The notes below the pieces were generated by a model. It ran no database searches and was not told the origin of the DNA. It was given only the letters and a program-made list of their open reading frames with translations. Made by a program: the position numbers and the translations under genes. Shown in pieces: positions 1 through 8,236 of a stretch of DNA of 64,000 nucleotides. Source of the stretch: Bacillota bacterium (GTDB lineage: Bacteria; Bacillota; Clostridia; Acetivibrionales; DSM-1351); contig JAEWMS010000024.1 in NCBI GenBank assembly GCA_023393115.1, forward strand, positions 1 through 64,000. Direction: 5' to 3'. The stretch's first letter is position 1. The number at the start of each line of letters is the position of its first letter.

Positions 1-38
1 CTCCTTCAGTTCTTTAGACAAACTAAAGGATAACTTAA

Positions 39-1089
39 TTGGTAGGGTGTTACAATGGATTTTTTGCATTCCAGCCTGTTATACTTTTGGACTGCGTTTT
101 GTTACACTTTCAGTTTACACTAAACACTTTTACTTTATTTCTTTCAGGATGCTCTGGTGAAATTAATCATAAGTTATCAAGTAATCAAATTAAAAATATT
201 AGCAATATAGCTCAACAAGTAATAAATGAATCAATGGAAAACACTCACCAATATACTAGTACAAAAGCTCCTAAAAGTTATTCAATAAAGGATATAGAAA
301 ATTTATTTCATATGACCAAACGAGAGATTATGGAACAATTTGGTAGTGATTATTCCGAAGGAACTTTAACAATAGAGGAATGCCATATACCATTAAATGT
401 ACTTATGTATCATGAAGGATTTACATTTTTTGGTTTAATTAGATGATAGTTTTCCAACAAGAATTGAATGCTCTAGTGCTATAGAGGTTGATGGATTAAA
501 AAATGGTATGGATTTTAGTCAAATTGAAAAAGTTCTTGGTAAAAATCATCAAATAAACGAAACATGGATTGACAATGAAGAAATCCTAGCTTATGAAATA
601 TCATATATTATCGGTAATATATGTATCAAGGCGTTATCATATGATGTAGACGGTTCAGGGTCAGATCTTGTATTTAGCGAAGTAACTAACAACAATTTGC
701 AAGAAATAACTGTTGAAGATAGTAAAATAGGGGTATTTAGTCTCGGAATGGATTATGAAGATTTAATGAAATTGGACCTATATAACTCAGATTTCCAAAT
801 CACAGAAACCACAGAAGTCAAAGATGGTGTTAATGCATGGGATTAAGGGAATAAAGTTATTTGGACGCCACATACGTGCTGCCTTTTTGATAAAGAAAAT
901 AAATTGTATACAATTACAGTAAATAGCGATATTCCAACCTCACTTGGTCTCAAAGTCGGCGATCCTGTAGATAAACTTGAAAAACTTTATGGTAAAAGCA
1001 GTAATCAATATAAATATGATTGGGGTAAGGTATTGGAATACAATATAAATGCTATTTCTTTAATGTATCAGTTCAACAAAATAAAATAA
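39..1089 (+). pseudogene. Decayed lipoprotein-type gene (three fragments)
   Basis: Three reading-frame pieces (39-446, 508-846, 904-1089) look like one broken gene. The first carries a lipobox-like stretch LSGCSGE and then breaks at about 440-446. Shifting the frame there continues straight into the second piece (DDSFPTRIECSSAIEVDG then GMDFSQIEK). The second piece ends at an in-frame TAA (844-846), after which the same frame stays open through GNKVIWTPH to the third piece. I do not recognise the family; it resembles a secreted or lipid-anchored protein with two similar domains (IEKVLGKNHQI and VDKLEKLYGKS). It could alternatively be three small genes, but no convincing ribosome sites precede pieces two and three. 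Confidence 0.5.
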
Positions 1090-1206
1090 TTTTATGGGGT
1101 ATTTCAAAATATAAATACGATTATAATGGTTAAAAACAATAAAGGCTAATACTGTCCCCAGTTGGGGTTTATATAAAGTCTTTTTACCCAGATATTTAGT
1201 AAATAA

Positions 1207-1249
1207 AAATCCAAGTATATAGGAATATCCTATAAACTTGGATTTTTTG
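1207..1249 (+). terminator. Inverted repeat with T-run
   Basis: AATCCAAG pairs with CTTGGATT around a second short repeat (TATAGGA/TCCTATA), followed by TTTTTT on the plus strand. It would terminate the decayed gene upstream and lies just beyond the 3' end of the convergent XRE gene. Confidence 0.6.
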
Positions 1250-1275
1250 TACTTAGGTATTAATTCTTTCAAAAT

Positions 1276-1509
1276 TTATTCCCTTAGTTCCATTAATTTT
1301 TCAACTTCTTCAATAAATAAGCTAGGTTTAATATTAAGATTACTGCAAATTTTGAATATAACATTTAAAGTTGGTTTTCTCTTTTTTCTTTCAATTAGAC
1401 TAATGTAGGTTCTGTCTAACTCGCATCTATATGCCAGTTCATCCTGTGATAGCTTGTTTGCCAATCTATACTTTTTTAATACTATAGCCAATGCCTCTTC
1501 TAATAGCAT
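1276..1509 (-). CDS. XRE-family helix-turn-helix regulator
   Basis: A 77-residue single-domain Cro/C1-type DNA-binding protein. The helix-turn-helix is visible as LSQDELAYRCELDRTYIS followed by the typical LIERKKRKPTLNVIFKI segment, and the domain fills the whole protein, so there is no sensor domain. I chose the ATG at 1509 because a GGAG ribosome site lies about nine bases upstream of it; an earlier ATG at 1551 is in frame but lacks one. The gene stands alone and faces the decayed gene. Such orphan regulators are often left over from mobile elements or control a nearby gene; the target here is unknown. Confidence 0.85.
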   Translation of the reverse strand: MLLEEALAIVLKKYRLANKLSQDELAYRCELDRTYISLIERKKRKPTLNVIFKICSNLNIKPSLFIEEVEKLMELRE

Positions 1510-1664
1510 AATAAGTGCTCCTACAAGAAAGTTATTAGTGTTTATATCCAAAGTTTAATCTAATGATTTCATAATTAAACGGACTATAGTCGTCAAAAGT
1601 GAAATTTTGTGATATATTGGAAAAGGATAGAAAAATAATTCTTTTAACGAAAGAGGGAACTACA

Positions 1665-1844
1665 TTGAAGAAAGATGACATTGAACAGTTAAGAGAAAAA
1701 CTAAACAACCTAATTTCCGATGATTCAGATTATTCAGAGATTTTAAAGATAAGCCAGGAATTGGACATATATGTAACTGAGTTTACAAAGACGCAGATGA
1801 GTAACAAAAATACTACATACAATAATCGAAGACCTTCCAAATAG
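1665..1844 (+). CDS. Spo0E-like aspartyl-phosphate phosphatase
   Basis: A small helical-hairpin protein of about 59 residues with the Spo0E signature SQELD (ISQELDIYVTEF), in which the serine-x-x-x-aspartate segment is the family's active region. Family members dephosphorylate Spo0A~P and hold back sporulation. The frame is open from a GTG at 1599, but a TTG at 1665 follows an AGAGGGA ribosome site at the right distance and gives the usual family length, so I prefer it. It stands alone between an XRE regulator and a DUF1848 gene. Assignment rests on the motif and size; the target Spo0A is inferred from the spore-forming context. Confidence 0.7.
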   Translation: MKKDDIEQLREKLNNLISDDSDYSEILKISQELDIYVTEFTKTQMSNKNTTYNNRRPSK

Positions 1845-2073
1845 AATCTAGCATTCTAATAGTTAATAATTATATGTTTAGAAGCTGCCTCCTCTGGCAA
1901 GATAAAGAGGCCTGTACTATTATTATTAAAGTAGATGGTTTTGAATTTCATGTCATTTGCATTGTATTTTGTTTTATACTATAACTATTAATATAATAAG
2001 TATTTCTGATGTATCATCAGATCTGTCCCAAGACAATTAGTAATGACCGTAAATTTAATATTAGGAGTGTTCA

Positions 2074-3072
2074 ATGGCTTCAAGAAAGTGGGATACAATA
2101 GATATAGATACTAATTTAGGTGGAGTAAAAGGGGTTGCACCAGTTATTATTTCTGCAAGCCGGTCTACCGATATACCTGCATTTTATTGTGAATGGTTCA
2201 TTAATAGACTGAGGGAAGGATATGTTAAGTGGGTCAATCCATTTAATCGAAAGCCGCAGTATATTTCTTTTAATAAGACTCGTGTACTTGTATTTTGGAC
2301 GAAAGATGCTAAACCATTAATTTCGCACCTGACTGAGATTGATGAAAAAGGCATTAATTATTATTTTTTATTTACAATAAATGACTATGAAAAAGAAGGA
2401 CTTGAGCCAGGAGTACGAAAACTCGAGAAAAGAATAGATACCTTTAAAACGCTTTCGGAAAAGATAGGGAAAGATAAAGTGATTTGGAGATTTGACCCAA
2501 TAATAATGACAGACAAAATTACTGTAGAACAATTGTTAGATAAGATCTATAAAATAGGAAACCAAATTGCAGATTATACGAATAAACTTATAATCAGTTT
2601 TGCAGATATTTCTACATACCGAAAGGTGCAAAATAATTTACAGCAACACAAAATCAAGTATAAAGAATTTACTCATGAAACTATGGTAGCAGTGGCAAAA
2701 GGTTTATATGAAATTAACAGGACTTGGGGACTGGATATAGCAACCTGTTCGGAAGACATTGATCTAAATAGATACAGTATTAAGAAGAATAAATGTATAG
2801 ATGATGACTTAATGATTAAGTTATTTTCCCGGGATAAAGAGTTAATGAACTTCTTAGGTCATGAAAACCAAGATAGTTTCGATAGATCTTTGAAATTAAA
2901 AGATAAAGGCCAACGGGAAGGCTGTGGGTGCATAATCAGTAAGGATATCGGTGAATATGATACTTGTAGTCACCAGTGTATTTATTGTTATGCCAACCGT
3001 TCACCACAGATTGCTAATAATAATTATCAGAAATATTTGAGGTCTGATAAGAATGGGGAATCAATACTTTGA
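2074..3072 (+). CDS. DUF1848 family protein
   Basis: A 332-residue protein recognisable as DUF1848 from the N-terminal IISASRSTDIPAFYCEWF and the C-terminal cysteine cluster GCGC...CSHQCIYCYAN. The Cys-x3-Cys-x2-Cys end resembles a radical-SAM-like iron-sulfur motif placed unusually at the C-terminus; the family's function is not established. The ATG follows TAGGAGTG. The gene is monocistronic, with 230 bases of AT-rich, gene-free DNA upstream and 150 bases before the AraC gene. Full length for the family, with no sign of damage. Confidence 0.85.
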   Translation: MASRKWDTIDIDTNLGGVKGVAPVIISASRSTDIPAFYCEWFINRLREGYVKWVNPFNRKPQYISFNKTRVLVFWTKDAKPLISHLTEIDEKGINYYFLFTINDYEKEGLEPGVRKLEKRIDTFKTLSEKIGKDKVIWRFDPIIMTDKITVEQLLDKIYKIGNQIADYTNKLIISFADISTYRKVQNNLQQHKIKYKEFTHETMVAVAKGLYEINRTWGLDIATCSEDIDLNRYSIKKNKCIDDDLMIKLFSRDKELMNFLGHENQDSFDRSLKLKDKGQREGCGCIISKDIGEYDTCSHQCIYCYANRSPQIANNNYQKYLRSDKNGESIL

Positions 3073-3222
3073 TACACCGAGGTTACTGTATGGGTGTAAT
3101 CAAGAATGCGATTGACTTTTATTTTTGATAGATTTATTAAAACAGAAACATAATTACCGCAAGTAAAATCAAGCAATAATTTCCATATCTATCTATAATA
3201 AATGTAGAGTGGTTGAAACGAG

Positions 3223-4203
3223 GTGAACCGACGAATGTACGAGTGGCATAAGCAAATTCAAGTAATCGTTGACGAAATTGACAAGTGTATCAAAAACCAT
3301 AATGGTGAAGCAATAACGCTACGATTCCTTTCTCGCAAGTTAGGTTATTCCGAATTTCATACAACGAGAAAATTCAAAGAAATATCGGGTATGCAATTTC
3401 GGGATTACTTGCGGCATAGAAAATTAGCTTTTGCACTAAAAGAGGTTCGGGATAGTAAAAAAAGCCTTTTAGACATTGCTTTTGATTATGGTTTTTCATC
3501 ACATGAAGCTTTTACCAGAGCTTTTAAAGGAACCTATGGTGTAACTCCAAGTGAATACCGATTAAAGCCTAGACCTGTCGTCCTTCGTACGAAGATAAAC
3601 CCTTTCGACCGCTACTTTTTAGGATTGGGAGAGATTGGCATGATAAAATCTACTGATGGTGTTAAAATTTATTTTGTAACCATTCCCGCACACAAGTTTT
3701 TGCACATCAAGAACTATGAGAGTAACGGATACTGGGATTTTTGGGAAAAGCAAAGTCTTATTCCGGGACAGGACAGTGAAACAATTTGCGGCTTACTTGA
3801 TAGCATCAAGGGAAAATTAGATGACGATGGTGGGGACGAATCTAACAGCGGCAGCGGGCAGCTTATGGCTTACATTAATGATCCGGAGGGAAGACTTTGT
3901 GATTGGGGTATCCCACGTACAGAGTGTTATGGTGTACGTCTGCCTTCTGATTATAGCGGCGAAGTACCATCACAAATGCTTTTGATTGATATTCCCGAAG
4001 CCGAGTATATTGTTTTTGAACATGGGCCCTTTGATTATGAGCAGGAAAATCGTAGTGTGGAGGAAAAGGTTGAAAAGGTAATGGCAGCTTTTGATTACGC
4101 AGAAAATGGTTACTGCTTGGATACTTCCCTCGGTAGAATAACTTACTTTTTCCACAATCCGGAGCGTTTTTGGAAGTATATCAGACCCGTACGGAAGATA
4201 TAA
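3223..4203 (+). CDS. AraC-type regulator with GyrI-like effector domain
   Basis: An N-terminal AraC/XylS DNA-binding domain (residues about 10-115; second helix-turn-helix SLLDIAFDYGFSSHEAFTRA, followed by the family end TYGVTPSEYR) is joined to a C-terminal GyrI/SOUL-like small-molecule binding domain (about 145-326). This order is known from Rob-like and multidrug-sensing regulators. The start is GTG behind GAAACGAGG. It probably senses an amphipathic drug or metabolite and activates a nearby efflux or stress gene, but no exporter is adjacent, so the target is unknown. A perfect hairpin follows at 4281. Confidence 0.88.
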   Translation: MNRRMYEWHKQIQVIVDEIDKCIKNHNGEAITLRFLSRKLGYSEFHTTRKFKEISGMQFRDYLRHRKLAFALKEVRDSKKSLLDIAFDYGFSSHEAFTRAFKGTYGVTPSEYRLKPRPVVLRTKINPFDRYFLGLGEIGMIKSTDGVKIYFVTIPAHKFLHIKNYESNGYWDFWEKQSLIPGQDSETICGLLDSIKGKLDDDGGDESNSGSGQLMAYINDPEGRLCDWGIPRTECYGVRLPSDYSGEVPSQMLLIDIPEAEYIVFEHGPFDYEQENRSVEEKVEKVMAAFDYAENGYCLDTSLGRITYFFHNPERFWKYIRPVRKI

Positions 4204-4249
4204 AATCTTCTGCCGACTAATATTGTACACAACAAGAAAGCCAAACAAG

Positions 4250-4277
4250 AAATAACAAATACCAAATAACAAATACC
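4250..4277. repeat. Tandem 14-bp duplication
   Basis: The 14-mer AAATAACAAATACC occurs twice back to back between the AraC gene and its terminator. Probably slippage-prone filler; no function is evident. Confidence 0.8.
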
Positions 4278-4280
4278 GAG

Positions 4281-4310
4281 TACCAAGTTATAGAACCGAT
4301 TAACTTGGTA
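4281..4310 (+). terminator. Hairpin after AraC gene
   Basis: A perfect 10-bp stem TACCAAGTTA / TAACTTGGTA with a 10-base loop, followed by a short T-rich stretch. It lies between convergent genes and may serve both. Confidence 0.65.
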
Positions 4311-4411
4311 TTTTGGCTTGTAATGATTATTTTCTTTCCAACGCTGTCACGTTAACTGTCACTTTTACTGGGTTCATATAACTATATACCTGAATTACAG
4401 ACTCTTCGACA

Positions 4412-5242
4412 TCATTTACTCTGTTTCTTTCTGACAGGATAATAAATTTCAGTTATGTACTCACTTTCATTTGAAACATCAGAAGGGTCAGTTACATAGA
4501 CCTCATAAAGGGCATTGCTGGATTCATAGCCCTCTTGCTCGGCCCATTCCCGTTGTCTGGTGTATACAGAGGATAGGTTGGAATAAGAGCCATGCATAAC
4601 TGTTTTTAAGCATAGTCCAGGGTGAAAATCGCTTGTACCTTTAGCATACTCTTTTACAGGAATAGCAAATTCAGTATCTAACCCAAATGGACTAAATTCA
4701 TCACTGTGAAAAAGTACCATTGGAGGGGCGGTTATAGTCAATTTGTAGTCAGTGATTTTTCTGAATAATTTACTAAAGCAATTTTCATATTCTTTAGCAA
4801 ATTCATATTCTTCAACCATTTTGCGGATAGATAGAATATACATCATTGGTACTTCTACAAGCTGGACATCAATACTTTCCAGATATGACATAATTGATTT
4901 GCCCTGCCTCAAATTTGATATATCATTATTTAATTGGTTTAAGGTTCTTTCGGATTCTTGTACGAGTTTCTCAATTTCTTTTTTCTTTCTGGCAAGCTCC
5001 AAGTAAAGTGTTTCGTCTTGTGATTCCTCGGCTTCAAGGATTCTTTTTATTTCTTCTAAGGAAAAATTGTATGATTTAAGGCGGTTGATAAATAGCATCT
5101 TTTCTAATTGACCAATTGAATAATATCTATAGCCGGTTTCGGGATTGATTTCATCAGGCAGAATTAATCCTATTTCGGCATAATAGCGAAGCGTCTTTGT
5201 GGATACTTTACATATATTTGAAAACTCTCCGATGGATAACAT
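4412..5242 (-). CDS. MerR-type regulator with GyrI-like effector domain
   Basis: A BmrR-like activator of 276 residues. Residues 1-70 are a MerR winged helix (MLSIGEFSNICKVSTKTLRY, then ETGYRYYS), followed by a dimerisation coiled coil (about 75-115, rich in E, K and L) and a C-terminal GyrI-like ligand pocket (about 120-270). Family members bind lipophilic cations and twist the operator to switch on an efflux pump. The gene is divergent from a decayed iron-sulfur gene and no pump lies next to it. Start ATG follows GAAAGGAGAAAATTT. Confidence 0.88.
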   Translation of the reverse strand: MLSIGEFSNICKVSTKTLRYYAEIGLILPDEINPETGYRYYSIGQLEKMLFINRLKSYNFSLEEIKRILEAEESQDETLYLELARKKKEIEKLVQESERTLNQLNNDISNLRQGKSIMSYLESIDVQLVEVPMMYILSIRKMVEEYEFAKEYENCFSKLFRKITDYKLTITAPPMVLFHSDEFSPFGLDTEFAIPVKEYAKGTSDFHPGLCLKTVMHGSYSNLSSVYTRQREWAEQEGYESSNALYEVYVTDPSDVSNESEYITEIYYPVRKKQSK

Positions 5243-5458
5243 AAATTTTCTCCTTTCAGTGTAAATACATAACGCCGCCTACCTTAATATTACACCTTGC
5301 CCTAAGGGAAAAGTCAATGTGATAAAGTCTGAATGAAGAAAGTCTGAATGAAGAAAGCAGCAGATATAAAACGATATTCATACAATTGGTGGAGGAAATA
5401 CCAATTATTTGTCGAATACATTGTAATCAATAAAATATGTATAATTATTGGAGGTTAT

Positions 5459-5743
5459 ATGAGTCTTAACAAAAAGATAGAGGAGTTGGCAAAGCAGTTT
5501 GGTATAACTACTTTGGGGTTGCTGACCTTTCTGGTGTCAATGGAGCAGTTTTAGAACAGGGCTGTAGCGATAAACTATAAACTGCATGCCTATGACATAA
5601 TTAATCAGCGATTAGATTTAACCTCCTCCATTATTAGTAGTTTCATTCAAAATCAGGGTTATAAGGTTCTGCCCATACCTGGGGCAGAGAAAGTTGTTGT
5701 CTGTGGTATGTGCTTATTCGTCTGCCCACATGGAAGAAACTGA
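5459..5743 (+). pseudogene. Remnant of a QueG-like 4Fe-4S protein
   Basis: Three frames are needed to read a shrunken copy of an epoxyqueuosine-reductase-like iron-sulfur protein. It starts MSLNKKIEELAKQFG after GGAGG, moves by one frame to FGVADLSGVNGAVLEQG, then another shift gives AVAINYKLHAYDIINQRLD and SFIQNQGYKVLPIPGAE, and it jumps to the C-terminal cluster CGMCLFVCPHGRN. The region between PIPGA and the C-terminal cysteines, which should span more than 100 residues with further cysteines, is deleted. The gene is therefore dead; nothing nearby suggests a partner. Confidence 0.75.
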
Positions 5744-5797
5744 GTTGACAGGGCAAATAGATTAAATTACTATATCGGATTTTCAAATAGGAAAGAG

Positions 5798-5846
5798 TTG
5801 ACATATATAGATTACCTATATATATTATATATAGATAATCTATATA
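5798..5846 (+). promoter_or_regulatory. Promoter with twin operator for padR operon
   Basis: TTGACA (5798-5803), 17 bases, TATATT (5821-5826). Two 19-bp near-palindromes of the form TATATAGATTACCTATATA and TATATAGATAATCTATATA sit at 5804-5822 (spacer and -10) and 5828-5846 (transcription start), 24 bp centre to centre. The symmetry and position fit autorepression by the PadR protein encoded immediately downstream. Confidence 0.75.
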
Positions 5847-5870
5847 ATTATTTGGAAGGAAGGATAGCAA

Positions 5871-6218
5871 ATGGCACTTGATAAAGCTTTACTTGCTGGC
5901 AATACAACCATGCTCATATTAAAGCTACTTGAGGACAAAGACATGTATGGGTATCAGATGATTGAAGAGCTTGCTAATAGATCTGATGATACATTTAAAC
6001 TGAAGGCAGGAACATTGTATCCTATTCTGCATGGACTTGAAAAAAACAATATGGTAAATTCCTATGATTCTTCTGTAGATACTGCAAGGGTAAGAAAATA
6101 CTATAAGATAACTAGCAAAGGCAGAAAATTCTTAGATGACAAAAGAAAGGAATGGGGTAACTATTCCAATGCAGTAAATCAAGTACTGAATGGAGGGGTG
6201 AGTTATGGATTCCTTTGA
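5871..6218 (+). CDS. PadR-family transcriptional repressor
   Basis: A 115-residue PadR winged-helix protein: N-terminal LLKLLEDKDMYGYQMIEEL, then the wing region FKLKAGTLYPILHGLEKNN and YYKITSKGRKFL. It lacks a long C-terminal domain, so it belongs to the short PadR class. Its last 14 bases overlap the start of the downstream HAAS/FtsW-like membrane gene, which implies translational coupling. The palindromic AT-rich repeats across its own promoter are the likely operator. PadR plus HAAS-domain membrane protein is a recurrent pair in Firmicutes. Confidence 0.92.
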   Translation: MALDKALLAGNTTMLILKLLEDKDMYGYQMIEELANRSDDTFKLKAGTLYPILHGLEKNNMVNSYDSSVDTARVRKYYKITSKGRKFLDDKRKEWGNYSNAVNQVLNGGVSYGFL

Positions 6219-7578
6219 TAAAATAAAAAAATATTCACAAGCTGTTTGTGATCAAATAAGATGGAAAAAGGCTCATGACTATATAGCAGAAGAAATTGAG
6301 AACCATATCATTGATCAAAGAGATGCATATATTGAACAAGGTATGTCAGAAGACCAGGCAATGGATGAGGCCATTTTGCATATGGGTGATCCTGTATCTG
6401 TAGGAGTACAGCTTGATAGTACACATAGGCCAAAACCACAATGGGGAATGATTTCCTTAACAATTGTGTTATTATTCATGGGATTATTCATAAATACATA
6501 TCTTCTTAATGGGACTTACTCTGACAATCCAGCTAAATTAGTATCTTCAATGTGCATAGGCACTGGCCTTATGTTTATTGCTTACTTTATAGACTTCACT
6601 TTTATAGGGAAATATCCTGGAGTGTTTTATTTTTCCATTGTAGTTGGAAGTGCTATAACATTGATACTATCTCCACAGTATAATGGAAGAGCATATTATG
6701 GAATGTACTTTGCACTTCTTTTTCCAGTGGCCTTTGCTGCAATTATTTACCGGCTAAGGAACAAGGGGTATATAGGAGTAATCCTTTGTGGTATAGCTTT
6801 TATGCTTCCAGCAGGCATTACATTGGTGGTACCTACATTATCAGGATTTATGTTGTTTACAATAGCTGGATTGGTATTACTAAGCTTGGCTATTGCCAAG
6901 GATTGGTTTAATATTAATAAAATTCTTGGATACGTCCTTGTTTTTTTACCAACAATTTTAGCCTTACTATTTCCAATAGTGTTTTCATACAGATGGTCTG
7001 AAAGAATCTCAATAACCCTCAATCCGTCACTTGACCCATACGGAATGGGGTGGCAGAGTATAGTAGCAAGAACATTGCTTGACAACTCAAGGTTTATAGG
7101 AAGTGGAACAATACCGGCTCAATATTTAGGTATGGAACATTTTCCTTTACCCGGAATAGATTCGGATTTTATGCTTACTTACTTAATTTTTAAAGTAGGT
7201 TGGGTTGGATTTTTGGCAATCATGACTGTGCTTACATTTTTTATCATAACAGGATTTGTGAAATGCCTAAAACAGAAGAGTATACTGGGAACGTTGGTAT
7301 CAACATCTGTAATGCTGACATTTACATTGCAGGTAATAGGATATGTTACATCAAATTTAGGATTTCAAATGCTATCACCCATTTCATTACCGCTTATTTC
7401 ATTTGGAAGCACTGCAATGATTATTAATCTTATACTAATTGGAATTATGTTGTCAGTATTTAAAAATGGAGATGTTGTAAGGGAAAAGAATAATATAAGC
7501 TTCGAAAAAGATAAATTTATATCATGGTGTGATGGGCAAATAATTATTTCATTACGCAACAAACCAGTTAGCAAGTAA
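6205..7578 (+). CDS. HAAS-domain / FtsW-RodA-SpoVE-like membrane protein
   Basis: A 457-residue protein with an N-terminal soluble HAAS (permease-prefix-like) helical domain (about 1-75: HDYIAEEIENHIIDQRDAYI, MSEDQAMDEAILHMGDP) followed by about ten membrane helices of the SEDS family. The C-terminal part carries the SEDS-like SPISLPLISFGSTAMI segment, comparable to the conserved PLPFVSYGGSS motif of FtsW/RodA. SEDS proteins polymerise peptidoglycan glycan strands, but this subtype sits with PadR rather than with division genes, so it is more likely an accessory, stress-controlled cell-wall enzyme. Start ATG is preceded by GGAGGGGTGAGTT and overlaps padR. Confidence 0.82.
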   Translation: MDSFDKIKKYSQAVCDQIRWKKAHDYIAEEIENHIIDQRDAYIEQGMSEDQAMDEAILHMGDPVSVGVQLDSTHRPKPQWGMISLTIVLLFMGLFINTYLLNGTYSDNPAKLVSSMCIGTGLMFIAYFIDFTFIGKYPGVFYFSIVVGSAITLILSPQYNGRAYYGMYFALLFPVAFAAIIYRLRNKGYIGVILCGIAFMLPAGITLVVPTLSGFMLFTIAGLVLLSLAIAKDWFNINKILGYVLVFLPTILALLFPIVFSYRWSERISITLNPSLDPYGMGWQSIVARTLLDNSRFIGSGTIPAQYLGMEHFPLPGIDSDFMLTYLIFKVGWVGFLAIMTVLTFFIITGFVKCLKQKSILGTLVSTSVMLTFTLQVIGYVTSNLGFQMLSPISLPLISFGSTAMIINLILIGIMLSVFKNGDVVREKNNISFEKDKFISWCDGQIIISLRNKPVSK

Positions 7579-7664
7579 GAAATATGCTAATAGTACATAA
7601 TTTGTTGACTAACCATACATCCTTTGCTATGATTTTAGACGTGATTAATAATTTCATTTTTTAG

Positions 7665-7800
7665 TTTTATAGGGTTCCGTAGTATACGTTCTTTACTTAC
7701 TGGTCTGGTCCAAGATAAAACGCACAGTATCTGTGTTCACGGAGGGATAAAAGCCCGGGAGATATTTAACAATATCAACCGTAGGCTTTTTTTTATTATT
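7665..7800 (+). promoter_or_regulatory. Guanidine-I (ykkC) riboswitch with terminator
   Basis: Conserved guanidine-I aptamer blocks are visible in order: TATAGGGTTCCGT, CTGGTCCAAGA, then ACGGAGGGATAAAAGCCCGG. The last block overlaps a hairpin (AAGCC...GGCTTTTTTTT, about 7750-7793) that would act as the terminator in the absence of guanidinium. The next gene is a guanidinium exporter of the SMR family, the classic partner. Known class, high confidence. Confidence 0.93.
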
Positions 7801-7818
7801 TACAAGGAGTGTGGAAAT

Positions 7819-8139
7819 ATGAAGTGGTTATTGTTGGTTATTGCAGGGTTGTTTGAAGTATGGTGGGCTATTGGATTGAAGTATTCCCAGGGGTTTACAA
7901 AACTTGTACCAAGTATATTTACTATAATAGGAATGATAGCAAGTTTTTACTTCTTATCATTAGCCTTAAAGAGCTTACCTTTAGGTACGGCATATGCAAT
8001 TTGGACAGGAATTGGTACCATTGGTACTGTTGTTTTTGGAATAATATTATTTAAGGAGCCTATTGACGTAATAAGGTTGGTTTGTATCGGGTTTATTGTT
8101 GCGGGAATAGTAGGCTTAAAACTTGTATCTGCTCATTAA
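7819..8139 (+). CDS. gdx: Guanidinium exporter, SMR family (Gdx/SugE type)
   Basis: A 106-residue four-helix small multidrug resistance protein. The glutamate in helix 1 (LFEVWWAIGLKYS) is the proton/substrate site, and WWAIGLKYSQGF and GTAYAIWTGIGTIGTVVFGI are typical of the SugE/Gdx branch rather than of EmrE-type drug pumps. The protein works as an antiparallel dimer that exchanges guanidinium for two protons. Start ATG lies behind AAGGAGTGTGG. The upstream guanidine-I riboswitch supports the substrate directly. Confidence 0.95.
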   Translation: MKWLLLVIAGLFEVWWAIGLKYSQGFTKLVPSIFTIIGMIASFYFLSLALKSLPLGTAYAIWTGIGTIGTVVFGIILFKEPIDVIRLVCIGFIVAGIVGLKLVSAH

Positions 8140-8147
8140 TAAAAACC

Positions 8148-8210
8148 TTGACAATATTTGCCTGTGGTATTAAACTATATTTAACATATGAATAAATGTT
8201 CATATGTTAA
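8148..8210 (+). promoter_or_regulatory. Promoter with palindromic operator for ICMT-like gene
   Basis: TTGACA (8148-8153), 17 bases, TAAACT (8171-8176), followed by a perfect 12-bp inverted repeat TTAACATATGAA / TTCATATGTTAA (8181-8192 and 8199-8210) with a 6-base centre over the transcription start. The form resembles ArsR/SmtB-type operators (ATGAA-N6-TTCAT); no such regulator is in the window. Confidence 0.7.
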
Positions 8211-8236
8211 ATTGAAGGGAGAGGGTAATTACGAGT

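Noticed and set aside
1060..1272. 70-codon frame on the minus strand after the XRE gene
   Set aside because: It covers a terminator hairpin and has no ribosome site or recognisable features.
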